From Holosporales bacterium (GTDB lineage Bacteria > Pseudomonadota > Alphaproteobacteria > BNTO01), in the NCBI GenBank assembly GCA_031265645.1, contig JAISCJ010000037.1, positions 1 through 6,460 on the forward strand: a stretch of DNA of 6,460 nt, read 5' to 3'. The position numbers and the translations under genes are program-made. The number at the start of each line of letters is the position of its first letter. Position 1 is the first letter of the stretch. Positions 1-5,531 of this stretch are shown in pieces. The notes under the pieces were generated by a model. The model was not told the origin of the DNA and searched no databases. It saw nothing but the letters and a program-made list of their open reading frames with translations.

Positions 1-267
1 CTTTATATAGCTAAACCACTTTAAAACGATTCACATTTACGTTCGAGCCTATTCTCTTTTGGTTTGTTTCGTGTGAACTATTTTCATGTGGTTTTGCTAT
101 AGTCTACGACATAATCAACTCATTGGATTTTCTATAGTGTCGATTGCTAAAATTGGGGCGATTGCAACAGTATTAACCTTCTACTCATGTCTGTCGATTA
201 TTACCTTTTGATTATGTTAATTTTTGGAGCTGGCGGATCCAGACATTAGTAGTAGTCAACCGTATTT
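1..267. other. No convincing gene; AT-rich upstream region
   Basis: No coding region of useful length is visible. The longest small frame runs from ATG 86 to TGA 209-211 on the + strand (41 codons, very hydrophobic); it has no Shine-Dalgarno sequence and an in-frame stop 10 bases before the ATG, so it is probably chance. In introns of the downstream maturase family, ribozyme domains I-III would be expected immediately before the maturase gene. I cannot recognise those domains here. Confidence 0.4.
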
Positions 268-303
268 TTGATGATTCGAAAAAATAGGCAAAAGATTCCT
301 GAG

Positions 304-320
304 CGGCTGTTTTTCAGCCG
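304..320. repeat. Short perfect hairpin (6-bp stem, T5 loop)
   Basis: The arms CGGCTG (304-309) and CAGCCG (315-320) are perfectly complementary around a five-T loop. A T-rich stretch follows. It could be a weak terminator for something upstream or part of the intron RNA. It lies inside the long open frame before the maturase, in a part that is probably not translated. Confidence 0.4.
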
Positions 321-363
321 TTTCGTTATTGAATTTCACATTTTTTCGAAAGAACGGATTATA

Positions 364-429
364 TCGATTACCTACGCTAGCGAGTCAAGGATCGCTGCGC
401 TCTCCTCCTTGACTCGCGCGTGGAATCGA
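364..429. repeat. Long imperfect palindrome upstream of the maturase
   Basis: A 66-base stem-loop with 24 pairs. The outer arms are 364-369 with 424-429. The middle arms are 372-377 with 418-423, including one G-T pair. The inner arms are a perfect 12-bp match, 380-391 with 406-417, around a 14-base loop. Only two 2-base bulges interrupt the left side. Its length is exactly 22 codons and it does not break the open frame that leads into the maturase. This resembles the in-frame palindromic elements known from Rickettsiales genomes, but I cannot assign it to a named family. The alternative is a stem of the intron RNA. A smaller hairpin (422-430 with 439-446, T8 loop) overlaps its right arm. Confidence 0.6.
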
Positions 430-453
430 GTTTTTTTTCTCGTTCCGAAAAAA

Positions 454-2133
454 ATGTTATATGACAATGCAACTGGTGCGTCCCCAAGTATTTTTGGACA
501 GTGGCACAGTATTAACTGGGCCCCATGTTACGAGAATGTCAAAAAGCTGCAAGCGCGTATCGTCAAGGCCATAAAAGCAGGAAGATGGAACAAGGTGAAA
601 GCCCTGCAACATCTTCTGACACACTCGTTTAGTGGAAAGGCTTTGGCTGTTCGGCGAGTGACAGAAAACAGGGGGAAGAAAACACCTGGAGTTGACGGAG
701 CGATCTGGTCAACGCCAGCGTGTAAATATGCGGCAATATTGTCGCTTAAGAGCAAGGGGTACAAGCCGATGCCCTTAAGACGGGTCTATATTCCCAAAGC
801 AAATGGGAAGATGAGGCCTTTAAGTATTCCAACGATGAAAGACCGAGCGATGCAGGCTTTGTACGCAATGGCCTTTGATCCGATCGCCGAAACACTAGGA
901 GATGGTTGCTCTTATGGTTTTAGGAAAGCAAGGTCAACCGCTGATGCTATAGAGCAATGCTTCCTGATCATGGCTGGCAAAGACCGTCCGCAATGGATCC
1001 TCGAGGGCGACATCAAAGGATGCTTCGACAATATTAGTCACGACTGGCTGCTGGCAAACATTCCGATGAATAGGACTATTCTGAAAGGATGGTTGAAGGC
1101 AGGTTTTATGGAACGAAAAGTTTTCAATCCATCAGGAAACGGAACGCCACAAGGAGGAATTATTTCTCCCACACTGGCCAACATGACTCTGGATGGACTT
1201 CAGAAATTCTTACTTGAAAGGTTTCCAAAACGGAGAACGAACGGGAGAGAAAATATGAAGGTAAGCCTAATTCGTTACGCCGATGATTTCATCGTTACTG
1301 CAAAAACGAAGGAAATATTGGAAGAAGAAGTTCTTCCTCTTATCCAGGCATTTTTACGGGAGCGAGGTCTTGAACTGTCACAGGAAAAGACCAAAATCAC
1401 GCATATAGACGAAGGATTTGACTTTTTAGGACAAAATATACGTAAGTACAAAGGAAAGATGCTGATAAAGCCATCCAAGAAAAGCGTATTAAAGTTCTTA
1501 GAGTCAACTTGTGCGTTTATCAAGAAGAATAGGACAACGCCTCAACATGAACTGATAAACGCGCTTAATCCCAAAATTAGAGGATGGTGTGAATATCATA
1601 GACATGTAGTTGCGAAGAAAACTTTTAGCAACGTAGAATATAAGATTTGGAAAACTCTTTGGAAATGGGCATGTAGAAGACATCCAGGCAAGAATAAATC
1701 GTGGATAAAGAACAAATACTTCATTCGCGATTGGAATCGAGACTGGTGCTTTGTTACCCAAAACCAAGGACCACAAAAGAATGGAAACAAGCTTGTGCGC
1801 TTATTCCCTCCTTCTCATGTTCCTATCGAGCGACACGTCAAAATAAAACAGGATTGCAATCCCTACGATCCAGAATGGTTTCCATATCTCAAAAAGAGAA
1901 GCGACCTGAGAACAATTAGGTCACTGAAACGGAAAGCGCTGGAGCAAGTCTGGAGACATCAAAGCAAGGAATGCCCAGTCTGTAAACAACCGATAACGGC
2001 TGATACAGATTTCGACGTTCATCACATTGTGAAGAAGTCCGAAGGAGGGAACGACAGCCCGTCCAATCTGATGCTACTGCATATTAACTGTCACAAACAA
2101 ATCCACAACACTAAAGGAGGAATAATTTTATGA
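454..2133 (+). CDS. ltrA: Group II intron-encoded reverse transcriptase/maturase with HNH endonuclease
   Basis: A multifunctional intron protein that helps its intron splice and reverse-transcribes it into new DNA sites. It is 559 residues from ATG 454. The N-terminal reverse transcriptase region (NATGA start, INW, LQARI and GKKTPGVDG) is typical of a common proteobacterial group II family. The palm follows, with RPLSIPT, the TPQGG motif and the catalytic YADD at residues 275-278. The maturase X domain runs from about GFDFLG to the RGWCEYH region. The C-terminal HNH endonuclease has C507-x2-C510, the D521-V-H-H cluster and a final CH pair. All key residues are present. The frame is open further upstream, from TTG 268, but family members begin near NATGA, so I prefer 454. 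I see no good Shine-Dalgarno sequence there. Domain V begins 33 bases after the stop, as expected for a gene carried in domain IV. Confidence 0.95.
   Translation: MLYDNATGASPSIFGQWHSINWAPCYENVKKLQARIVKAIKAGRWNKVKALQHLLTHSFSGKALAVRRVTENRGKKTPGVDGAIWSTPACKYAAILSLKSKGYKPMPLRRVYIPKANGKMRPLSIPTMKDRAMQALYAMAFDPIAETLGDGCSYGFRKARSTADAIEQCFLIMAGKDRPQWILEGDIKGCFDNISHDWLLANIPMNRTILKGWLKAGFMERKVFNPSGNGTPQGGIISPTLANMTLDGLQKFLLERFPKRRTNGRENMKVSLIRYADDFIVTAKTKEILEEEVLPLIQAFLRERGLELSQEKTKITHIDEGFDFLGQNIRKYKGKMLIKPSKKSVLKFLESTCAFIKKNRTTPQHELINALNPKIRGWCEYHRHVVAKKTFSNVEYKIWKTLWKWACRRHPGKNKSWIKNKYFIRDWNRDWCFVTQNQGPQKNGNKLVRLFPPSHVPIERHVKIKQDCNPYDPEWFPYLKKRSDLRTIRSLKRKALEQVWRHQSKECPVCKQPITADTDFDVHHIVKKSEGGNDSPSNLMLLHINCHKQIHNTKGGIIL
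2113..2120 (+). promoter_or_regulatory. Strong Shine-Dalgarno before the ATG at 2130
   Basis: AAAGGAGG is a near-perfect anti-16S match placed 9 bases before ATG 2130. It lies within the last codons of the maturase gene, and the ATG overlaps the maturase stop as ATGA. It supports translational coupling into the next frame, although the same bases also encode the maturase C-terminus. Confidence 0.6.
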
Positions 2134-2420
2134 CCGGGTTTCAAGATGAAGCCTTAAAAAGGCTCGAGCCGGATGATGGGAAACTATCAAGTCCGGTTCC
2201 TAGGGGACGGGGAAGTGGTGACACTTCCTTGTTACCCGGCAGTGAAAATGAAATGGCTATGCCAAAGATAGAGATGACGAAAACGTCAGAAATTCCGCAC
2301 GATACGTTGGACCATCTGCTAATCCAAACAGTCAACGAGCATCCGTTTTCAATATCCGGCGGCGCACTGATCATCGGGATCACCCTTCTAAAAATCATCA
2401 AGAAATTGCGAGGTAAATAA
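2130..2420 (+). CDS. Small ORF read through ribozyme domains V/VI into a one-pass membrane peptide
   Basis: A 96-codon frame whose ATG overlaps the maturase stop and follows a strong Shine-Dalgarno sequence. Residues 1 to about 37 are encoded by intron domains V and VI, so this part is probably not a conserved protein. From about residue 42 the frame lies in flanking DNA. It encodes a short polar segment, then one hydrophobic helix (ISGGALIIGITLLKII) and a basic tail (KKLRGK), as in small inner-membrane peptides. The original flanking gene may begin at ATG 2253 (55 aa) or 2259, but neither has a clear ribosome site. It could be the 3' part of a gene cut by the intron, a small membrane protein, or a chance frame. 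I do not recognise the membrane segment. Confidence 0.4.
   Translation: MTGFQDEALKRLEPDDGKLSSPVPRGRGSGDTSLLPGSENEMAMPKIEMTKTSEIPHDTLDHLLIQTVNEHPFSISGGALIIGITLLKIIKKLRGK
2166..2199 (+). ncRNA. Group II intron domain V (catalytic hairpin)
   Basis: The 34-base domain V that holds the active site of a group II ribozyme. The lower stem is 2166-2173 paired with 2192-2199 (8 pairs, one G-U). Then come the conserved two-base bulge A2190-G2191, an upper stem 2174-2179 with 2184-2189, and a GAAA tetraloop (2180-2183). The catalytic AGC triad is 2167-2169. All hallmark elements are present, so this end of the ribozyme looks functional. Confidence 0.92.
2203..2240 (+). ncRNA. Group II intron domain VI with bulged branch-point A, and predicted intron 3' end
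   Basis: A hairpin 3 bases after domain V. The outer stem GGGGAC (2203-2208) pairs with GTTACCC (2231-2237), leaving A2234 as a single bulged adenosine, the expected branch point. Two G-U pairs lead into the upper stem 2211-2217 with 2222-2228, closed by a GUGA (GNRA) loop. By family spacing the intron should end about 2240. That would give a terminal GC where AY is usual, so the exact 3' junction is uncertain by a few bases. Confidence 0.85.
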
Positions 2421-2421
2421 C

Positions 2422-2490
2422 ATGTTAAAAATTGTCCTCGGTGTAGCTTTTCAGGTCCTTGAAACGGCAAACACTCGTCCTACTGATTAA
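2422..2490 (+). CDS. Possible 22-aa peptide
   Basis: A very short frame (ATG 2422, TAA 2488-2490) starting one base after the preceding stop, with GAGG 8 bases before its ATG. The first half is hydrophobic (LKIVLGVAFQVL). It could be a coupled small peptide or the stub of a decayed gene. The evidence is only the ribosome site and the tight spacing, so this is a weak call. Confidence 0.2.
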   Translation: MLKIVLGVAFQVLETANTRPTD

Positions 2491-2567
2491 AGGTACAGGC
2501 CTGCTTGACATACAGAAGCGAAACAAGGCACACTGTCAGTAGAAGAACTACATTACTCTGAGTTACA

Positions 2568-2852
2568 ATGCCTAAGTCCACAGCGCTCCTGTTTATCATT
2601 CCATGGATAGCATTTTTCGTCCCTTCCAACGGCAGCCAACCGTGCCCACACAACAACGAAGACATAGCGGAACCGTGTTACTCCGACCAACTGCGAACAG
2701 AAATAACGCCACTCGCACAAGACATCCGCAGCTTTGCCCAAGAAATTCAGAATCTAGATCCGTTTGAACTCAAAATATCAGACGACACAGCTCTGAAACT
2801 CACTGAATCCATAACAAGCCTAGAACTAGCTGTTAGAGGCCTGCTATTCTAA
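2568..2852 (+). CDS. Small putative exported helical protein
   Basis: A 94-residue protein of unknown function. The N-terminus looks like a Sec signal peptide: a short basic start (MPKS), a hydrophobic core (about residues 5-19) and a polar exit near NGSQ. The mature part has two cysteines (C26 and C37) that could form a disulfide in the periplasm or outside the cell. A leucine-rich, acidic region follows that reads as two amphipathic helices. No lipobox is visible. The start is the first ATG of the frame; its ribosome site is weak. A perfect TTGACA lies at 2505-2510, but no good -10 box follows at normal spacing. It faces the other secreted-type gene, ending 163 bases from that gene's stop. 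I do not recognise the family. Confidence 0.6.
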   Translation: MPKSTALLFIIPWIAFFVPSNGSQPCPHNNEDIAEPCYSDQLRTEITPLAQDIRSFAQEIQNLDPFELKISDDTALKLTESITSLELAVRGLLF

Positions 2853-2906
2853 ATTCTTTTGTCATTCTGTGTCGCAGAAGCGCGACTGCGAGAGCCCATA
2901 ACTGGT

Positions 2907-2978
2907 GAGTAGAAAGCGGTGCCATTAAAAGTTGATAGTTAATAAATCTCAACCCCCCGGCTACTGCTTTTCTAACTC
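2907..2978. terminator. Long imperfect stem-loop between convergent genes, possible bidirectional terminator
   Basis: GAGTAGAAAGCGGTGCC (2907-2923) pairs with 2959-2978 over about 17 positions, with two or three single-base bulges. The 35-base loop contains a second small stem (GTTGA 2931-2935, TCAAC 2948-2952). Short T runs flank the inner stem on both strands. The position between two converging genes fits a bidirectional terminator. The size and the nested stem would also fit a small mobile palindrome. A separate 6-bp hairpin (2872-2877 with 2886-2891) lies just to the left. Confidence 0.45.
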
Positions 2979-3015
2979 GCCACACATTCTTGTGATCAGA
3001 TTGCGACCACGTTCA

Positions 3016-3483
3016 TTATCCTGCCGTTCTGAGCTGCTCCAGAGATTGCGCCAGTGTACCGATCCCTCTGGACGTCATCTGGAACGCTAGACCGAGGGAT
3101 GGCCCATTTGGACACCTGGTATGTGTGCACCTTGCCACAATAGAATCCAAATCATTGCTTGACTTACTTGCTGCTTGCTGCTTGCTGCTCATTACGTCAG
3201 CAATCAAAGCATTCCGCTCTCGATTGATCTCATCTATCCTATCGAAACCCGCCTTCAGCGTTGAGCAAAAAGCATTGAGAGATGATAACGCTGTGTCAAT
3301 TTCCCTCGTACATTCTGTGCAAACATGATTCGATTTTACCTGAGCACCAAGATCATTAAATGATCGTTCCATCCCAAGCAATTGCGTGCGCACAAAATCT
3401 ATAGGCCTAGCGTGCTCGCCACTGTTCCCGCAAATATACGAACTAAAAACAATGGATCCGCAGAAAAACAACACTTTATTCAT
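3016..3483 (-). CDS. Putative exported cysteine-rich helical protein
   Basis: A 155-residue protein of unknown function starting at ATG 3483. GTG 3492 is in frame but adds only three residues. The N-terminus is a probable Sec signal peptide (MNKV, then a hydrophobic stretch to about residue 18). The C18 environment (SYIC) does not match a lipobox well. The mature part carries a CxxC pair (C55, C58), C73, and a CX4C pair (C119, C124), spread across long polar helices with coiled-coil-like character. The even spacing suggests disulfides outside the cytoplasm. Codons around 98-107 come from a 7-base tandem repeat. It has its own good promoter. It may be a distant relative of the facing 94-aa exported protein, with a weak match around the REI/RTEI helix, but this is not demonstrated. 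Confidence 0.65.
   Translation of the reverse strand: MNKVLFFCGSIVFSSYICGNSGEHARPIDFVRTQLLGMERSFNDLGAQVKSNHVCTECTREIDTALSSLNAFCSTLKAGFDRIDEINRERNALIADVMSSKQQAASKSSNDLDSIVARCTHTRCPNGPSLGLAFQMTSRGIGTLAQSLEQLRTAG
3168..3188. repeat. Triple 7-bp tandem repeat inside the exported-protein gene
   Basis: TTGCTGC occurs three times in a row on the + strand and is read on the minus strand as a Q/A/S/K-rich stretch. Three units equal 21 bases, so the frame is kept. Gain or loss of a single unit would shift it. Confidence 0.8.
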
Positions 3484-3518
3484 AAAAACCACCCGACTAA
3501 CAAAACACTACCACCGTC

Positions 3519-3546
3519 TTTATAACTCTCCTCAAAAAAATATCAA
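3519..3546 (-). promoter_or_regulatory. Sigma70-type promoter of the 155-aa exported protein
   Basis: On the minus strand the -35 box is TTGATA (3546-3541) and the -10 box is TATAAA (3524-3519), 16 bases apart; each matches consensus at 5 of 6 positions. Transcription would start near 3511 and give a leader of about 28 bases before ATG 3483. A second TATAAT (3569-3564) lies upstream without a clear -35. Confidence 0.6.
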
Positions 3547-3563
3547 TTTTTTTTGGGAGGAGA
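3527..3563. repeat. Inverted repeat around the -35 box
   Basis: TCTCCTC (3527-3533) followed by seven A's is mirrored by eight T's, two G's and GAGGAGA (3557-3563). The loop, 3541-3546, is the -35 hexamer of the minus-strand promoter. The layout could be an operator for a dimeric regulator or a bidirectional terminator stem. The sequence alone does not decide. Confidence 0.5.
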
Positions 3564-3572
3564 ATTATATCG

Positions 3573-4142
3573 TATGTCAACTGATCAATCAATGGATGCG
3601 TAAGATTTATTCCGGTTCTTACTGGGGGAACAATAAAGTCCAGCAACGATACCGCTTTTGAATGGCTTGTACACATCCCATTTGATGTTATTTTATACAA
3701 TATTAAACGTGTTCGCGCTTAAATGGTCTGCAAATTAGTTTTTTTTTAATAAATATATATTCTCAACAACTTCAATGAAAAGACGAAAAAATTGTTTATT
3801 TACAATTTGTCTAGCTACGAGCACGTCTATTTGAAGTATGTCGCAGATGCATAAAAACAGTGAGTACTGTCCAATATGGTTCATCGGCCCAATCGGTGGC
3901 AATTAAGAGCGTTCTTTTGTCATATCCACAAAACTAGGTACGTAATGCATTGATTGGCAGTAGAGTTGGTCTAATAAAAGAATTCGGTCGTTTTCAGATT
4001 TTGGAAATATCAAAGCTTCGGAAAGTTCGAAAAATGTACGAAAATGCATATAAAACGTAAATCTGTCGCAAGTTTTGAATGTTGATTTATTCGCTTATTT
4101 TTATTTAAATGATAACGGTAGAATTATTCTCGTGACGATGAT
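3573..4142. other. AT-rich intergenic region without a convincing gene
   Basis: About 570 bases between the exported-protein promoter and the HU gene hold no frame with coding character. Short frames here lack ribosome sites, and one of them crosses the promoter at 3519-3546. I see no tRNA and no other recognisable RNA. Long A/T runs near 3738-3770 look like curved or easily melted DNA. Confidence 0.4.
4082..4124 (+). promoter_or_regulatory. Candidate promoter(s) of the HU gene
   Basis: TTGATT (4082-4087), a 17-base spacer and TTAAAT (4105-4110) form a plausible but weak sigma70 promoter. A better -10-like hexamer, TAGAAT (4119-4124), lies closer to the gene but lacks a good -35. Either would give a short leader before ATG 4143. 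Confidence 0.3.
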
Positions 4143-4424
4143 ATGAATAAGACTGATTTCGCCCACTTAGTTGCAGAAAAAAGTGGCATGAAGATTTACG
4201 AAATTGAGAGCGTGCTGAATGCTTTTTGCGAGGCGGTCTGTGAGGTATTGGCGAGCGGGGACCATGTTAAACTTGTTGGGTTTGGGACTTTTGAAATGGT
4301 GCGCCGTCAAGCAACGGTTGGGCGAAATCCACGGAATGGGCAAGTTGTAAAAATCCCTGCGACGAACGTGGCAAAATTTAAGCCCGGGAAATTTATGAAG
4401 GAGACCTTGAATGGCGTTGAATAA
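4143..4424 (+). CDS. HU family DNA-binding protein
   Basis: A 93-residue nucleoid protein of the HU/IHF fold. It binds DNA as a dimer, bends it and helps organise the chromosome. The helical N-terminal half is followed by the beta-arm signature: VGFGTF at 45-50, then GRNPRNG at 60-66, with the DNA-intercalating proline at position 63 exactly as in E. coli HU. FKPGK and a terminal helix close the fold. Length and register match the family over the whole protein. Two cysteines (C29 and C33) in the second helix are unusual for HU. The ATG lacks a clear Shine-Dalgarno sequence. The gene is monocistronic, with its own terminator. Whether it is a housekeeping HU or an accessory paralogue cannot be told here. 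Confidence 0.95.
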   Translation: MNKTDFAHLVAEKSGMKIYEIESVLNAFCEAVCEVLASGDHVKLVGFGTFEMVRRQATVGRNPRNGQVVKIPATNVAKFKPGKFMKETLNGVE

Positions 4425-4445
4425 GCTGTTGTAAGCCATCATTGC

Positions 4446-4476
4446 GAACCCTATGCCAAACATAGGGTTCTTTTAT
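4446..4476 (+). terminator. Intrinsic terminator of the HU gene
   Basis: A perfect 10-bp stem (GAACCCTATG 4446-4455, CATAGGGTTC 4461-4470) with a 5-base CCAAA loop and four T's directly after it, 21 bases past the HU stop codon. The T run is short but the stem is strong. Confidence 0.85.
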
Positions 4477-4589
4477 GCGCCAGTTATATTGCTCGTATCG
4501 CATGAAACGGTTGGTTCTTCTTCGTTCCATGGCCTGTCAAATGCTATCCCAGAAAACTGCGCCTATAGGGTATAAGGATTGTTTGATGC
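4473..4589 (-). pseudogene. Frameshifted relic of the 3' end of the ORF at 5532-5972
   Basis: On the minus strand this stretch encodes GAVFW in one frame and, after a shift of one base, DRPWNEEEP in another, ending at TAA 4473-4475. The intact ORF at 5532-5972 ends in GAIFW and NRPWNEEEP in a single frame, so this is a decayed copy of its last part. In-frame stops and small deletions confirm decay. The new tail after EEEP differs from the intact copy and overlaps the HU terminator. Confidence 0.7.
4513..4589. repeat. Left imperfect direct repeat bracketing the toxin-antitoxin pair
   Basis: Its first 17 bases (4513-4529) are identical to 5548-5564, and 4575-4589 matches 5632-5646 at 14 of 15 positions. 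The middle is alignable with about 22 bases deleted relative to the right copy. The orientation is the same as the right copy. Confidence 0.75.
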
Positions 4590-4619
4590 GAAAATACGAT
4601 TTAAGCGATGCTTGATAAT

Positions 4620-4976
4620 TTATTTTCGTGCGTAGATTTTGTGGTTCCTGTCATAAATCAATACACAAAAAACACTGTCCTCATCAAAATATCCAACGAA
4701 TCGGCCTTCGCCATGATTCGGAAGTTTAAACTGAAAAAGTGGAAGAGCTAAATTTTGCAACTCTGGAATGAATTCACTTACGCTATGCGCATGAAAATTT
4801 TTGCACCTTTTTATCTCTCCCCACGTCATGTTACTAAAAGTAGCCATGGCGTCTAAAAAATTAAATAGGCTATTTTTATCAGAATTCGCATCTTCACGCG
4901 TATAATATTTCGTTCCCGTCAAAAAATACTTGAATGAAAAACTTGGGAAATACTTTTCGTAGCCACCTAATCCCAC
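4620..4976 (-). CDS. Candidate toxin encoded next to the Panacea antitoxin
   Basis: A 118-residue protein starting at GTG 4976, inside the last codons of the antitoxin gene (10-base overlap), so probably translated by coupling; there is no clear Shine-Dalgarno sequence. From memory it resembles a widespread uncharacterised family: FSFKY near residues 13-17, MTWGEI at 50-55, a His pair (H62, H64), FQFKLP near 81, GRFVGY at 91-96 and a final YDRNHKIY (108-115). The conserved TW, R92, D109, H112 and K113 are the obvious candidates for active or binding residues. Panacea antitoxins are known to pair with many unrelated toxins encoded beside them, so position supports a toxin role. The activity is unknown. 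It has no signal peptide and no membrane helix. Confidence 0.65.
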   Translation of the reverse strand: MGLGGYEKYFPSFSFKYFLTGTKYYTREDANSDKNSLFNFLDAMATFSNMTWGEIKRCKNFHAHSVSEFIPELQNLALPLFQFKLPNHGEGRFVGYFDEDSVFCVLIYDRNHKIYARK

Positions 4977-5428
4977 GGCGCCACCCGATTTTGTGAGTAG
5001 TACTGCTGCAAAATATTCTGCGGAATAACCCCATGCCCGTCTGGATTTTTCTCAAAAGCATCCCGCCAAGGCGTTTCTGCATATATCATGTTGACCAGAG
5101 ACGTAGCAGAATGATCCATAAACAAGTCTAAAAACTTATCCATATAGCGCTGCGCTTCCGCATCAAGAACGTCAACGTCCGCCTGAGAACTTTGGTCAGC
5201 AATCGGCAGCTGACCGTATTTCTTATAAAATTCGTAAACTTCCGGAATAATCGGGCCGAACTGTCCCGCCTCTGCATCGTCTTTAAACAACGGGGCCTGC
5301 TTTTTTACGAGATGCCAAACTTGAGCATAAAACAAAAGCTTTTGAAGTTTTAGATTAGTCATGACATCACCATTTTCTGATGCAACAGCCAGAATATATT
5401 TAGCAATATCAAGAGCACTGTAAACCAT
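4967..5428 (-). CDS. Panacea-domain (DUF4065, SocA-like) antitoxin
   Basis: A 153-residue protein with the Panacea fold found in antitoxins such as Caulobacter SocA, which deliver or neutralise a partner toxin. It starts with SALDIAKYIL and the conserved LKLQKLLFYAQVWHL (26-40). FGPIIPEVYEFYKKYG (57-72) follows, then the C-terminal TPW motif (119-121) and a last helix before the PWD end. Length is full for the family. I chose ATG 5428 because family members begin at this point. ATG 5449 is possible, with AGGGA only two bases before it; the open frame further upstream to 5545 precedes the promoter and is not used. The stop lies within the start of the candidate toxin gene. Confidence 0.88.
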   Translation of the reverse strand: MVYSALDIAKYILAVASENGDVMTNLKLQKLLFYAQVWHLVKKQAPLFKDDAEAGQFGPIIPEVYEFYKKYGQLPIADQSSQADVDVLDAEAQRYMDKFLDLFMDHSATSLVNMIYAETPWRDAFEKNPDGHGVIPQNILQQYYSQNRVAPWD

Positions 5429-5464
5429 GATTGCCGTCGATAAAAACATAATCCCTACGCTGTA

Positions 5465-5473
5465 ATTATAACA
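5465..5473 (-). promoter_or_regulatory. Extended -10 promoter of the antitoxin-toxin pair
   Basis: On the minus strand TGTTATAAT combines a perfect TATAAT (5470-5465) with an upstream TG at the extended -10 position. No good -35 is seen, which such promoters do not need. Transcription would start near 5458, giving leaders of about 30 bases to ATG 5428 or 9 bases to ATG 5449. Confidence 0.6.
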
Positions 5474-5531
5474 TGCTTTTGTTGGAATTAGTGGAAATCG
5501 CATAAGATTTTTAAAGTTGCAGATAATTTTG

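Noticed and set aside
71..75. GTGTG as a possible 5' end of the group II intron
   Set aside because: It would leave under 390 bases for domains I-III before the maturase and no recognisable ribozyme elements follow. A five-base match in AT-rich DNA is weak.
268..453. A 62-residue N-terminal extension of the maturase from TTG 268
   Set aside because: Family members start near the NATGA motif, the extension has no ribosome site, and much of it is encoded by palindromes. Start 454 is preferred.
528..1790. Several minus-strand frames under the maturase gene
   Set aside because: They overlap a motif-complete maturase and show no protein signature of their own.
2141..2741. Minus-strand frames opposite the domain V/VI region and the 94-aa exported protein
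   Set aside because: They have no ribosome sites or motifs, and one is simply the complement of ribozyme sequence.
3574..3603. A 9-codon frame after GGGAGGAG on the + strand
   Set aside because: The spacing to ATG 3574 is too long, the peptide is tiny, and the G/A run is better explained as an arm of the inverted repeat.
3386..3700. Frames on both strands across the exported-protein promoter
   Set aside because: They cross a good promoter and an inverted repeat, and their composition is not protein-like.
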